A stretch of 64,000 bases of DNA from CAYVOV01 sp964453525 (GCA_964453525.1 CAYVOV010000014.1:1-64000); one strand, 5' to 3'. Positions 43,697 to 52,581 are shown, counted from the first letter of the stretch. Numbers and translations are program-made. Notes: generated by a model not told the origin, from the sequence alone.

Positions 43697-44815
43697 TTAC
43701 TTGAAAAAAGATTTCAAGGTATCGCTGATGAAGATGAGGTCATCTTCATCCAGGTATTGGTGAATGCCGAAATGCAGCCCGTTCTCGCCGATATATTCGG
43801 ATGCCGGGAATTCGCCGTATTTGTGGCACATAAACTTGAATGCCTGGTGCTGAGTAGGCAGGCTGCCAAACAACGTCTTGCACTGGATGCCTTTCGCTTC
43901 CAGGAAGCTATAGAGTTTATCCCGGTCATATTTACTGTCTTTCAGAACCAATGGGAAGGCATGGGCGCTAATTTTCTCGTAATTCTCTTCCCTGATGAAG
44001 TAGAGGTAATCGGACAAATCTCCGGTTAGTTCAAGCAGTCTGTATAAATTTTCCTTGCGCTTTTTAAAGGTTTCTTCATAGCGCTCCATGCCTTCGATTC
44101 CGATCGCCGCTGTCAGTTCGTTCATCCGGGAGTTGAAACCGGCGCGCTGGAAGTCAAAGTAAATGCTGTTAAAGGGGCGGCCGTGAGATTTTACGGATTT
44201 CAGCACTTCGGCCATTTCATCATTACCGGTAACAATCATACCACCCTCGCCGGCAACAACCACATGAGCGACATAGAAGCTAAAAGCTCCGCTATCGCCG
44301 ATGCTGCCGACAACTCTGCCTTTATAAGTAGCACCATGGGCTTCGCAGGAGTCCTCAATAACCTTCAAATTACGAGCTTTAGCGATTTCCATAATCGGGT
44401 CCATATCGGCAGGTTTGCCCATAAGGTGGACGACCATGATAGCCCGGGTCTTGTTATTGATAGCCGCCTCGATTTTATTAGGGTCGATATTCAACGTTTC
44501 TACTTCGATATCGACAAACTTCGGCATGAACCCGGCAGCTAAAATAGCATTGGCGGAGGCAACAAAGGTACAGGCTGGGACGATGATTTCATCTCCTCTT
44601 TCGGCACCGAAATCGTAAAGAGCGGCACAGGAGACAATATCGGCATCCGTCCCGGAACTGGTGGCAATAGCGTGTTTGTAGCCGAACTGTTTGGCAAATC
44701 TCCGCTCGAACTCCTTAACATTATCGCCTTCCGATATCCAGTTCTTTTCAAGGGCCTGTTGAACGTATTTTCGGGCAGTATCGCCGATTTTAAGGTCGCC
44801 GAACGCAATTCGCAC
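43697..44815 (-). CDS. DegT-fold PLP enzyme with Lys-to-His replacement (ColD/DdhC-like sugar dehydratase)
   Basis: 372 aa. The fold is that of sugar aminotransferases (ENWISEGDNV, TSSGTDADIV, VIEDSCEAHGATYKG, ELTAAIG). At the PLP lysine site the sequence is FSFYVAHVVVAGEGGM, so His takes the place of Lys. The same substitution occurs in ColD and DdhC/E1 (SFYPAH...GEGG). Those enzymes use PMP to remove the 3-hydroxyl of 4-keto-6-deoxy sugars. The CxCxC iron-sulfur motif of E1 is absent, which favours a ColD-like reaction. It lies in a module with SDRs and a split transketolase. Start is GTG 44815. Confidence 0.8.
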   Translation of the reverse strand: MRIAFGDLKIGDTARKYVQQALEKNWISEGDNVKEFERRFAKQFGYKHAIATSSGTDADIVSCAALYDFGAERGDEIIVPACTFVASANAILAAGFMPKFVDIEVETLNIDPNKIEAAINNKTRAIMVVHLMGKPADMDPIMEIAKARNLKVIEDSCEAHGATYKGRVVGSIGDSGAFSFYVAHVVVAGEGGMIVTGNDEMAEVLKSVKSHGRPFNSIYFDFQRAGFNSRMNELTAAIGIEGMERYEETFKKRKENLYRLLELTGDLSDYLYFIREENYEKISAHAFPLVLKDSKYDRDKLYSFLEAKGIQCKTLFGSLPTQHQAFKFMCHKYGEFPASEYIGENGLHFGIHQYLDEDDLIFISDTLKSFFK

Positions 44816-44874
44816 CTTTTACCCTTTTACCTCCAAAAATTCTTCTTTAGTCAACTGTTGCTCATTTTAGAGTG

Positions 44875-45831
44875 TCAAACCAGTACATTTGACCGGTACC
44901 AGTCGATTGTCTTTTGGATTCCCTCGTTCAGGGAGATTTCAGGCGACCAGCCAAGAGACTTTGCCCTAGTTATATCAACACATAGTTTTGTCTTTATACT
45001 GGGCCTGCTCAGGTCATTCTTTACTGTCACATCTTTATCAGCTATGGTTATGATTCTTTTTACTAGGTCGTTTACGGAAATTGTGCTGCCGCACCCCAGA
45101 TTGAAAAGCTGGAACTTCGGTTCCTGCCTAGAAATGACAAGTTCGACGAAGTTTACCAGGCCTGAAACGTATAGCAGGTCTCTCTCTTCTTCACCGGCAC
45201 CCCAGACCACGATTTCTCCCCCCTCTTCGGCGGTCATAACTTTGGTTACAGTTGCTCCGAACACGTGAGACCTTTCCAGGTCATACTTATCATAGGGACC
45301 ATAGATATTCGAGTGCCGGATTGCCGTATACTTTGTAGTGCCGATCCTGGAATAGAACTCGCACATCTTCTCGATATAGACCTTGGTCCAGCCAACGCCG
45401 AAGTAGTTGGGATACATTTCCATGTTAGCATCGAAATCAGACTCTTTTACCGGTTTATCGCTCGATTGGTACATTGTCGTGCAGCTAAAGAAGACGACAT
45501 GAGACACCTTATGTATATGTGCCGCCCTGAAGATAAGCGAGTTCATAATGGCGTTATCAGTGACATGATAATAAGGCTGGTTTATCGTATCCTTCGCTCC
45601 GGAAGTGGTTGCGGCGGCCTGAATGATTATATCCATCCCTTCCACTACCCGGTTGACATCATCATCTTTTCTAAGGTCTGCTTGTATCGTTTTAATCCTC
45701 GGATCATCTGGAGGTGGAGACGTAAGGTATGTGCCGTATAGTTCATACTCATCTTTTTTTACAAGAGATTCAAAAAGATTTGTACCGATAAAACCACTGG
45801 CTCCGCAGATCAATATCTTTTTCTTACTCAA
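44875..45831 (-). CDS. Extended SDR epimerase/dehydratase lacking the usual catalytic Tyr
   Basis: 318 aa. NAD motif ILICGASGFIGTNLFE, AAATTSG, FFSCTTMYQS, RHSNIYGPYDKYD and VWGAGEEERDLLYV are SDR-like. The Y-x-x-x-K site reads YFGVGWTK, so Val occupies the place of the Tyr four residues before Lys; a Tyr lies seven before it. Either a shifted active site or a non-classical reaction is possible. It overlaps the next gene upstream by 4 bp. Confidence 0.8.
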   Translation of the reverse strand: MSKKKILICGASGFIGTNLFESLVKKDEYELYGTYLTSPPPDDPRIKTIQADLRKDDDVNRVVEGMDIIIQAAATTSGAKDTINQPYYHVTDNAIMNSLIFRAAHIHKVSHVVFFSCTTMYQSSDKPVKESDFDANMEMYPNYFGVGWTKVYIEKMCEFYSRIGTTKYTAIRHSNIYGPYDKYDLERSHVFGATVTKVMTAEEGGEIVVWGAGEEERDLLYVSGLVNFVELVISRQEPKFQLFNLGCGSTISVNDLVKRIITIADKDVTVKNDLSRPSIKTKLCVDITRAKSLGWSPEISLNEGIQKTIDWYRSNVLV

Positions 45832-46592
45832 GTTTTTCCTCCTGTAAACTGGACTATTACTTCCTTTGAGGTCTTATTGAATATCGGGAAGACTGCTGAT
45901 ATCTTGCTATTGTCTATCCTGCCGACATCATATTTATAGCTGCCGAAATTCACTTTCTTCCCCAGCATTTCGGCTACTTCGGATAGGGTTATACTCTCAG
46001 AACTTGTTAAATTGTATATTCCTGAAAGCTCGTTGTCTATTGCATATTTTATAAAATCAAGTATGTCTGAATGGAGGACATAATTGAACACAGAATTGCC
46101 AGCCAGCGTCAGGACACACTCCTCATCTTCAATTATCCTGATAAGACTATTCTTTCTCGAGTGTTTTCCAAGAAAAGCAGAACCTCTCAAAATGAGATAG
46201 TCCTGGCAGTTGTTCCTAACTATAGATTCGGACATCAGTTTGGTAATTCCATATATTCCACTCACTGAATCCGCTTCTATTACCTCATCTTCCGAATGTA
46301 GATGGTCATCCTTCGGGTAGACATCCACGGAAGAGATGAATAAAAACTTCCTGTGTGGTATGGAGACCAGTTCCCGGGTTAGAAATACGTTGTCTTCAAG
46401 GTAATTGTTGAGAGAGTCAGAGTTGATTCCGCGAGCAGTGTTAAAAGCAGAGTGAATTATTATATCTACTCCCTGACTTTTTATTTCCTGAAACATATCT
46501 CCGGATTGCTGCCTCGTAAAGCCGATCCCACCGAGATTCTCATAAATGTACCTGCCAAGACCGCTCCGGATTCCGGTAGTGAGTATTTCCAT
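45828..46592 (-). CDS. Short extended-SDR protein (RmlD/epimerase-like)
   Basis: 254 aa, shorter than most epimerases. The Gly motif is TTGIRSGLGRYI, FISSVDVYP gives the catalytic Ser, and YGITK the Tyr-Lys pair. The C-terminal substrate half is reduced. RmlD-like reductases of 4-keto sugars have similar size. Its end overlaps the following SDR gene by 4 bp. The specific reaction is unknown. Confidence 0.75.
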   Translation of the reverse strand: MEILTTGIRSGLGRYIYENLGGIGFTRQQSGDMFQEIKSQGVDIIIHSAFNTARGINSDSLNNYLEDNVFLTRELVSIPHRKFLFISSVDVYPKDDHLHSEDEVIEADSVSGIYGITKLMSESIVRNNCQDYLILRGSAFLGKHSRKNSLIRIIEDEECVLTLAGNSVFNYVLHSDILDFIKYAIDNELSGIYNLTSSESITLSEVAEMLGKKVNFGSYKYDVGRIDNSKISAVFPIFNKTSKEVIVQFTGGKT

Positions 46593-46649
46593 TTAAATCA
46601 ATACCTTTTCCAGGTGATTACCTTAATGCAGATAGCAATTACCTTTACT

Positions 46650-46796
46650 TCAGGTTAGCTTATCCTCCGCGAATACATTGTATCTTTTGTCGACTATATT
46701 CCTATTTTCCCGGTACCAGTCCATCACTTCCTTGATACCATCCTCGATGGATATCACAGGCTCGAAACCAATCGCCCTGGCTCGGGACATATCCAT
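46650..46796 (-). pseudogene. C-terminal fragment of an SDR epimerase, duplicate of the gene at 47507
   Basis: On the minus strand an open frame from ATG 46796 to TGA (46652-46650) encodes MDMSRARAIGFEP... to YNVFAEDKLT, nearly identical to the last 46 residues of the epimerase at 47507-48484. The nucleotide match (46661-46796 against 47512-47647) is ungapped, 22 mismatches in 136 bp by hand count. The rest of the gene is missing, so it is a relic of a duplication. Confidence 0.75.
46661..46796. repeat. 136-bp direct repeat, left copy (right copy 47512-47647)
   Basis: The copies are in the same orientation, 851 bp apart, about 84% identical without gaps, and enclose the classical SDR gene at 46815-47510. 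They could recombine to delete that gene, or mark how it was inserted. Confidence 0.75.
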
Positions 46797-46814
46797 ATAC
46801 AAGAAGCTTCCTTC

Positions 46815-47510
46815 TCATTTCTTCTCTCTGTCGTCCAATGTAATTTCATTAATATTAGGGTTGGTGTAAGCAGTATAAATCTTTTGCGCAACTTCTTGGG
46901 GTTCCATTCCAACCGGGAAATATACTTTTGTCTTGATTCTACTCGGATATACTCCGATAACCCTTATCTTATGCTTGTCCGCTTCCAGTCTCAGACTATC
47001 GGTAAACCCTCGTAATCCCCATTTGCTCGCACAATATATGCTTTTTAGTTCATAAGATTCCAACCCGCATAAAGAATTAATATTAATTATTGTGCCATGA
47101 CCTTTATCTAAAAATAGAGCGTACAACCGCTTGGTTAGTTTTATTAAAGCCAGCAGATTTGTTGTTAAAATCTCATCAATCTGCTCATCATCTATCTCGT
47201 TAAGTGGTGATTTCAGACCTACTCCCACATCGTCTACCTTTAAATCTATTCCCGCATTATTGATCAACGTCGAGACATCTTTTTCTTCAGCAACCCTACA
47301 GAGTTCTTCTAGAGTTTTATCTAATCTTAAGTCCCCAATTGAAACATAACAACTAATCCCTATCTTCGAAATCCTTTCTTGAACTCTGGCTAAATCTTCT
47401 GTATTTCTCCCGTGCAAAATTACATCGTGATTATTCTTTGCAAAGACAAGGGCTAATTCTTCACCTAACCCCTTACTCGAGCCAGTTATTAAAACAGATT
47501 TATTCTTCAT
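46815..47510 (-). CDS. Classical short-chain dehydrogenase/reductase
   Basis: 231 aa. TGSSKGLGEELALVF is the TGxxxGxG cofactor site, NNAGIDLKV the NNAG motif, IININSLCGLES the catalytic Ser strand and YCASKWGLRG the Tyr-Lys pair. The HGRNTEDL after strand 2 favours NADP. Unlike its neighbours it is a classical, not extended, SDR and probably reduces a keto group. It overlaps the epimerase gene by 4 bp and is flanked by the 136-bp direct repeats. Confidence 0.85.
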   Translation of the reverse strand: MKNKSVLITGSSKGLGEELALVFAKNNHDVILHGRNTEDLARVQERISKIGISCYVSIGDLRLDKTLEELCRVAEEKDVSTLINNAGIDLKVDDVGVGLKSPLNEIDDEQIDEILTTNLLALIKLTKRLYALFLDKGHGTIININSLCGLESYELKSIYCASKWGLRGFTDSLRLEADKHKIRVIGVYPSRIKTKVYFPVGMEPQEVAQKIYTAYTNPNINEITLDDREKK

Positions 47511-48484
47511 TTGTTTTCCGTAAATACATTATATCTTTTATTTACTATATCCCTGTTATCCCGGTACCAGTCCATCACTTCCTTGATACCGTCCTCAATG
47601 GATATCACAGGTTCGAAGCCCATCGCTTTAGCCCTGGACATATCCATTAACCTCTTGTTATCACCGGAAGGCTTGGATGTATCCCATATTACCTCCGGTT
47701 TTACTTCCATATTACCAACTATAATCTCTACGATTCTTCTAATGGTCACCCCAACACCGCTACCGAGATTCACCGGTTTTCCGTCTGCCTTTTCAAGCGC
47801 AATCATCATCCCCCTGGCTACATCCCTGGCATGAATAAAATCTCTTACCGGAGAACCGTCTCCCCATACCGAAAGAGGGTTTTCTCCGTCCATAGCCCGT
47901 TTTATCAGGGAGGGAATCACCATAGCTGTATCCGGATCGAAATTATCATAGGGGCCATAAACATTGGCCGGCCTGACGATGGCTACTTTGTCCCAGCCAT
48001 ATTCGATCCTGTAGGCTTCCAGCTGTAGTTCACCCATACGTTTAGCCCATCCGGCAAACTTGTCATTTTCCGATGGAAATGTTTTCCAGACATCGTCTTC
48101 ATAAAAAACTTCAGCGGGAGCGTAAACACCGACACTGCTGGTGTAAAGAAACCTCTCTACTCCGGCTTGCCTGGCTGCCTCCATCATATTTGTATTAAAT
48201 GAAATGATAGGGACGAAAAAGCTGGCTGGTTTTCTAGCGGTCATCGCCGGTGATCCCTTAACTCCAGCGAGATGAAAAACATAGTCCATACCGTTGACAA
48301 CTTTCTGGCAAAAATCCAGGTACATCAGGTTTCCTTTGACAAACTCAGCGCCTTTTGGACAGCGGCTTTCATCATCCAGCGAAGCTACTCTCACGCAGGC
48401 CCCCGCTTGCAGCAGAAGCTCCACAAGCTGCCTGCCGATGAGGCCCGTTCCCCCGGTTACCAGTACGTTTGTACCTTTATACAT
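47507..48484 (-). CDS. NAD-dependent epimerase/dehydratase lacking the usual catalytic Tyr
   Basis: 325 aa from ATG 48484 (AAGGGG 10 nt upstream); ATG 48505 would add 7 residues with a weaker ribosome site. VTGGTGLIGRQLVE, HLAGVKGSPA, LYTSSVGVYAP, RPANVYGPYDNFDP and VWGDGSPVRDFIHARDVA are typical extended-SDR features. The Y-x-x-x-K site reads FAGWAKRMGEL, with Ala at the Tyr position. Its C-terminus is duplicated at 46650. Confidence 0.8.
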   Translation of the reverse strand: MYKGTNVLVTGGTGLIGRQLVELLLQAGACVRVASLDDESRCPKGAEFVKGNLMYLDFCQKVVNGMDYVFHLAGVKGSPAMTARKPASFFVPIISFNTNMMEAARQAGVERFLYTSSVGVYAPAEVFYEDDVWKTFPSENDKFAGWAKRMGELQLEAYRIEYGWDKVAIVRPANVYGPYDNFDPDTAMVIPSLIKRAMDGENPLSVWGDGSPVRDFIHARDVARGMMIALEKADGKPVNLGSGVGVTIRRIVEIIVGNMEVKPEVIWDTSKPSGDNKRLMDMSRAKAMGFEPVISIEDGIKEVMDWYRDNRDIVNKRYNVFTENK

Positions 48485-48603
48485 AAGTATATTCCCCTTA
48501 ATCATTTAACCTATTGTTAGGCTCGATTCCAGAAAGTGCCGAACCTAGGTTACCATACACCTGAGTCCGGGCATTGGGATTGACCAGCAGAAGGTCAAGA
48601 TGT

Positions 48604-49542
48604 TCAGCCATTCTTTAGCCACTCCAGAGTCGTTCCGATGATACTGTCCACGTCCAGCCCGCAAAGCCGCTGGAGGTTTTTCCTATCACCACCTTGAGTG
48701 ATAAACCTGTCAGGAATACCGAGGCACTTGAGCTTCAAATCCGATTCTCGCTTTACAATAAGACCGGAGATAATATTACCAATTCCACTGCTGATGAAAC
48801 TCTCCTCAATGGTCAGTATCCTGCCAGTTTTTCCGGCAGTATCCAGTAGCAGCTCTTCGTTGAGTGGTTTTATCCTGTACAGGTCAACAATTCCGGCATC
48901 TATGGAATGCCGAGCAAGCTCATTGGCTACCTCGAAAGCTCGATGTACCATAATACCAGTAGTCACAATCGTTAAATCCCGCCCTTCTTTGAGTATACTG
49001 ATGCCGGAAGAAAAGTCTGCACCATCATCATATAGAGACGGCAGCTTTTCCCGGTCAAAGCGAATATATTTCGGTCCCGGATTTTGATAAGTCATCCGGG
49101 CGAAGGCCGCTCCCATTGCACTATCGGAAGCGTTGAAGATGGTCATACCGGGCAAGGAGCTCATAATGGCAATATCCTCAAGGGCCTGGTGAGTCGGCCC
49201 GGAAAGGTCGTATGAATAACCGGCGCCAACCATTACGCCATTGATATGGAAACCTTTCATGGACATATGCACCCTGATTTGCTCGAAACAGCGCAGAGGA
49301 AGGAAAGGAGCGATAGAATACAGGTAGACAATCTTGTTCGCCATAGCCAGGCCGGTGGCCACATTGACCATATTTTGCTCGGCAATGCCGATATGGATGA
49401 ACTGGTCAGGTATATCCTCCCTGAATTTATCGAGGCTCGGAGCGCCGAAGTCGTTGGATAGGAAAATTACCTGCCGGTCTTCCCGGGCAATATCATATAA
49501 TTCGTCGAGGAAGGCATCCCTCATGCTGATATTCACCGGCAT
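48604..49542 (-). CDS. Transketolase, C-terminal subunit (split)
   Basis: 312 aa covering the pyrimidine-binding and C-terminal domains: FLSNDFGAPS, HIGIAEQNMVNVATGLA (Glu that activates thiamine), and ILTIEESFISSGIGNIISGL. GGAGGAG stands just before ATG 49542, and the gene overlaps the N-terminal subunit by 10 bp. Split transketolases in glycan clusters probably transfer two-carbon ketol units in sugar building. Confidence 0.88.
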   Translation of the reverse strand: MPVNISMRDAFLDELYDIAREDRQVIFLSNDFGAPSLDKFREDIPDQFIHIGIAEQNMVNVATGLAMANKIVYLYSIAPFLPLRCFEQIRVHMSMKGFHINGVMVGAGYSYDLSGPTHQALEDIAIMSSLPGMTIFNASDSAMGAAFARMTYQNPGPKYIRFDREKLPSLYDDGADFSSGISILKEGRDLTIVTTGIMVHRAFEVANELARHSIDAGIVDLYRIKPLNEELLLDTAGKTGRILTIEESFISSGIGNIISGLIVKRESDLKLKCLGIPDRFITQGGDRKNLQRLCGLDVDSIIGTTLEWLKNG

Positions 49543-50366
49543 AACTCCTCCCTCGCTTTTTCCAGTTGTTCCGCACTTGGGATAATAACATGGCCCATCG
49601 GATTATCTTCAAGTAGCGATATTCCCTTGCCTTTAACAGTATTAGCAATAATGACCAGAGGTCTGGGTGATTTTCGGTTCCGAAAGCCTTCAAAAGCAGC
49701 GAATATCTCATTAAAAGAGTGCCCGTCAATGGTGATTACGTCCCAGCCGAAAGCCTGCCATTTGTCTTCGAAAGGGTCAAGCCGGAGGCAGTTTTCTGTA
49801 AAGTCGATGGTGCATATACCATTCCGGTCGACAACCGCTATCAGGTTATCCAGTTTCCAGTGCCCGGCAAACATAGCCGCTTCCCATATCGCTCCCTCAT
49901 AACATTCGCCATCGCCCAGCATCACCACGGTTAAATATTCCTTGCCGTCCATCTTGGCGGCAAGAGCCAGTCCTGCACCCACTCCCAGTCCGTGACCGAG
50001 CGAACCCCAGACTGCCTCGATGCCGGGAATGTCACCTGGCACATTACCACCATAGGGTCCCAGCAGGCTGCAGTCCTGACAGTACTTCTCCAGTTCAGCT
50101 TCAGGGAAAAAATGAAGGTCGCTGAGTATGGGATAAAGCCCGACGGCCCCAGGGCTCTTGCTCATAATGAACCTGTCCCTTCCTTCCCAGGCGAGGTCTT
50201 TCACATCGAAGCGGAGAATACCTCCGTAGAACAGGGCGACCAGAAGCTCGGTGCAGGAGAATGCTGAAGCTATCCTTCCTTCACCAGCGCGGGCGCACAT
50301 CTCGAGGACTTCCTGGCGGACCCGCTTTGCCTTTTCCTGTAATTTGGCGTTACTATACCGAGGCAT
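49533..50366 (-). CDS. Transketolase, N-terminal subunit (split, TPP-binding)
   Basis: 277 aa. SAFSCTELLVALFYGG, GSLGHGLGVGAGLALAAK and the thiamine-diphosphate motif GDGECYEGAIWEAAMFAGHW...NLIAVVDRN are all present. ATG 50366 (MPRYSN) with GAGGGG upstream is the real start. The open frame to 50549 overlaps the GHMP kinase and is rejected. It forms a heterotetramer with the C-terminal subunit, and its location directly after the kinase gene implies a special sugar precursor pathway. Confidence 0.88.
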   Translation of the reverse strand: MPRYSNAKLQEKAKRVRQEVLEMCARAGEGRIASAFSCTELLVALFYGGILRFDVKDLAWEGRDRFIMSKSPGAVGLYPILSDLHFFPEAELEKYCQDCSLLGPYGGNVPGDIPGIEAVWGSLGHGLGVGAGLALAAKMDGKEYLTVVMLGDGECYEGAIWEAAMFAGHWKLDNLIAVVDRNGICTIDFTENCLRLDPFEDKWQAFGWDVITIDGHSFNEIFAAFEGFRNRKSPRPLVIIANTVKGKGISLLEDNPMGHVIIPSAEQLEKAREELCR

Positions 50367-51360
50367 CGAATCCCCTCTCTGGCTCATAAAAGATAATCTG
50401 ACTTCCCTGGTTTTCGAATTTGAAAGGAACGTAGAGGAGCCTTTTAAATTTTGTTTTAATTTTAGACTGGGTTTCGGGTTTGGCAAAGAACAGGATGAAA
50501 CCACCGCCGCCGGCACCAAGTAGCTTCCCGCCGATAGCCCCGGCATCACGCGCTGCTGCGTATATCTCGTCGATTTCAGCAGTCGATATTCTATCGGTCA
50601 GGCTCCGCTTTAGCTGCCAGCTTTCGTGCAGCAGTTTGCCGAAGTCAGAAAGGTCACTATTCCCGTTAAGGATCGTTATTCCTTCATCCACCATACGATA
50701 CATCTCTGACAGCTCCCGTTTCCGGTTGGGAGTCTGCCGGATTTGCTCGGCAGCGATTTCCGAAGCTATCCGGGAAAAACCGGTGAAGAACAGCATTAAA
50801 TGATCCTGAAGCAGTTCGACTCTTTTCGGCTTGACCGTGATGCGTTTGATATCGATATCGTTTTTACCGCTGAAGCCGATACGGTTGAATCCACCGAAAG
50901 CGGCAAGTACCTGGTCCTGAGAGCCAACACTTTCTTTGATTATGTTCTGCTCTATATGAATGGCATCGAGAGCTAATTGCTTTTTACCGGGCATTATGCC
51001 CTTGAGGGCATACAGGGCGTTGAGAAGGCCCACTGTAAACGAAGAACTCGAGCCCAATCCTGTCCGGGCAGGCAAGTCACCATCGTGATGGATTTCCATG
51101 CCCTCGATAATCTTCATGAATTTGAGGGTTGCTCTCACTGAAGGGTGCTGGATTTCATCGATGTCCTTTACCTGTTCCATCCTGGAATAGACAATCCGGT
51201 GTTTGTGCTCGAAGAATGGCGGCAGTAAACGGCAGGAGATATAACAATACTTATCTATAGTAGTGCCCAGTACCGCGCCTTCGTTTTCCTGATACCAGGC
51301 AGGGTAGTCGGTACCACCACCAAAAAACGAGATACGGAACGGTGTCTGGCTAATAATCAT
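50353..51360 (-). CDS. GHMP-family sugar kinase (HddA/heptose-7-phosphate kinase-like)
   Basis: 335 aa. The N-terminus IISQTPFRISFFGGGTDYPAWY is characteristic of the D-glycero-D-manno-heptose-7-phosphate kinase/L-fucokinase-like branch. ARTGLGSSSSFTVGLLNAL is the GHMP phosphate loop, and LLGAGGGGFILFF closes the fold. It overlaps the transketolase start by 14 bp. Heptose-7-phosphate (ADP or GDP route) is a plausible substrate, but no GmhA or GmhB gene is visible here. Confidence 0.85.
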   Translation of the reverse strand: MIISQTPFRISFFGGGTDYPAWYQENEGAVLGTTIDKYCYISCRLLPPFFEHKHRIVYSRMEQVKDIDEIQHPSVRATLKFMKIIEGMEIHHDGDLPARTGLGSSSSFTVGLLNALYALKGIMPGKKQLALDAIHIEQNIIKESVGSQDQVLAAFGGFNRIGFSGKNDIDIKRITVKPKRVELLQDHLMLFFTGFSRIASEIAAEQIRQTPNRKRELSEMYRMVDEGITILNGNSDLSDFGKLLHESWQLKRSLTDRISTAEIDEIYAAARDAGAIGGKLLGAGGGGFILFFAKPETQSKIKTKFKRLLYVPFKFENQGSQIIFYEPERGFDASV

Positions 51361-51552
51361 TTAATTACCTCTGCCATTGTATAAATGCGCCTTATCCTTT
51401 ATACGTGCCAATTGTCCATATTGTAACCTATTACGCTATGTCCGTAAATAGCAGAAATTACTATATGTGCTGGATGAACTGCTTTCTCCATGTCCCGAAT
51501 GCGGCTGCGATTTAGCAAAAAATGAGTTTCACGGAAGATGATAAAACGGTTA

Positions 51553-52509
51553 TTAACCGTAATTATTTCCTGTTTGCATATTTTCAGGCTGACTCTCAAA
51601 CCACCGGTAGGTCTGCCGTATGCCTTCCATTAAGCTTATCTTAGGCGACCATCCCAGCCTGTTAATTTTACTTGCGTCCAGCAATTTCCGGGGAGCGCCG
51701 TCCGGTTTCGACTCGTCGAACACTACTTCCCCCTCGAAACCGACGACCTCTTTTATTGCCAGCGCCATCTCTTTTATAGAGATATCTTTCCCGGAACCGA
51801 TGTTTATTAATTCAGAATCGCTATATTCTTTCATCAAGGTGATACAGGCATTCGCCAGGTCATCGACGTGCAGGGCCTCACGCCGCGGAGAGCCGGTGCC
51901 CCAGACAACTACTTCCGCCTCGTTATTTATTCTCGCCCGGTGCATCCTCGTTATCAGCGCCGGCAGGACATGACCGGTTTCCGGATTAAAATCGTCGCCC
52001 GGACCATAAACATCGGCAGGAACTGCCGTGATATATTCGACCCCATACTGGCGATGATATGACTGGCACATGCTAATTCCAGCGATCTTGGCGATAGCAT
52101 ACGGCTCGCTGGTAGGCTCCAACTTGCCGTTTAGCAGGTATTCTTCCTTAATCGGCTGGGGGCACTCTTTAGGATAGATACAGGAACTACCTAAAAATAG
52201 TAGCTTCTTAACGCCTGATTTCCAGGCGGAATGTATAACATTTATCTCGCTTACCAAATTTGCATAAATAAAGTCTGCTGGATATTGATTATTGGCAAGT
52301 ATTCCTCCCACTTTAAGGGAGGTCAGAAAAACGTAGTCCGGATGGTTCTCCATGAAATATTCCAGGGTATGAGCCTGAGAAGTCAGGTCTGGCATTTCAG
52401 AATCAAGATTTAAAATATGAGTGAACCCGGATCCTTTGAGACGACGGATTATCGCCGAACCTATTATGCCTTCATGACCGGCTACGAAAACCTTATCTTC
52501 TTTATCCAT
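51553..52509 (-). CDS. GDP-L-fucose synthase-like SDR
   Basis: 318 aa. VFVAGHEGIIGSAIIRRL (AGHxGxxGS, typical of Fcl/WcaG), FLGSSCIYPKECPQP, and the YAIAK catalytic pair followed by IAG. The C-terminal LGWSPKISLMEGI is family-like. GDP-fucose synthase converts GDP-4-keto-6-deoxymannose to GDP-fucose, so it could use the product of the GMD-like gene. The LTSLKVGGILANN segment is Fcl-like too. It is the first gene of the minus-strand block; 192 bp with no recognisable gene follow. Confidence 0.82.
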   Translation of the reverse strand: MDKEDKVFVAGHEGIIGSAIIRRLKGSGFTHILNLDSEMPDLTSQAHTLEYFMENHPDYVFLTSLKVGGILANNQYPADFIYANLVSEINVIHSAWKSGVKKLLFLGSSCIYPKECPQPIKEEYLLNGKLEPTSEPYAIAKIAGISMCQSYHRQYGVEYITAVPADVYGPGDDFNPETGHVLPALITRMHRARINNEAEVVVWGTGSPRREALHVDDLANACITLMKEYSDSELINIGSGKDISIKEMALAIKEVVGFEGEVVFDESKPDGAPRKLLDASKINRLGWSPKISLMEGIRQTYRWFESQPENMQTGNNYG

Positions 52510-52552
52510 AACTTTGTAAAATCAGGATTTTTCTTATTTTAACTTATACCTT

Positions 52553-52581
52553 ATTATATTTCATTTCTTGCAGCGTATCCA
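52553..52581 (-). promoter_or_regulatory. Candidate promoter of the minus-strand glycan operon
   Basis: On the minus strand TATAAT (52558-52553) has TGGATA (52581-52576, 4 of 6) 17 bp upstream. It lies 44 bp before the first gene of the roughly 32-kb block. The remainder of 52510-52806 is AT-rich with no visible gene. Confidence 0.4.

Noticed and set aside
50367..50549. Extended N-terminus of the transketolase N-terminal subunit
   Set aside because: It lies inside the GHMP kinase gene; ATG 50366 has a ribosome site and starts where the family does.
51399..51599. 66-aa minus-strand gene between the fucose synthase-like gene and the GHMP kinase
   Set aside because: It overlaps the end of the former gene, lacks a ribosome site, and its sequence is not recognised.
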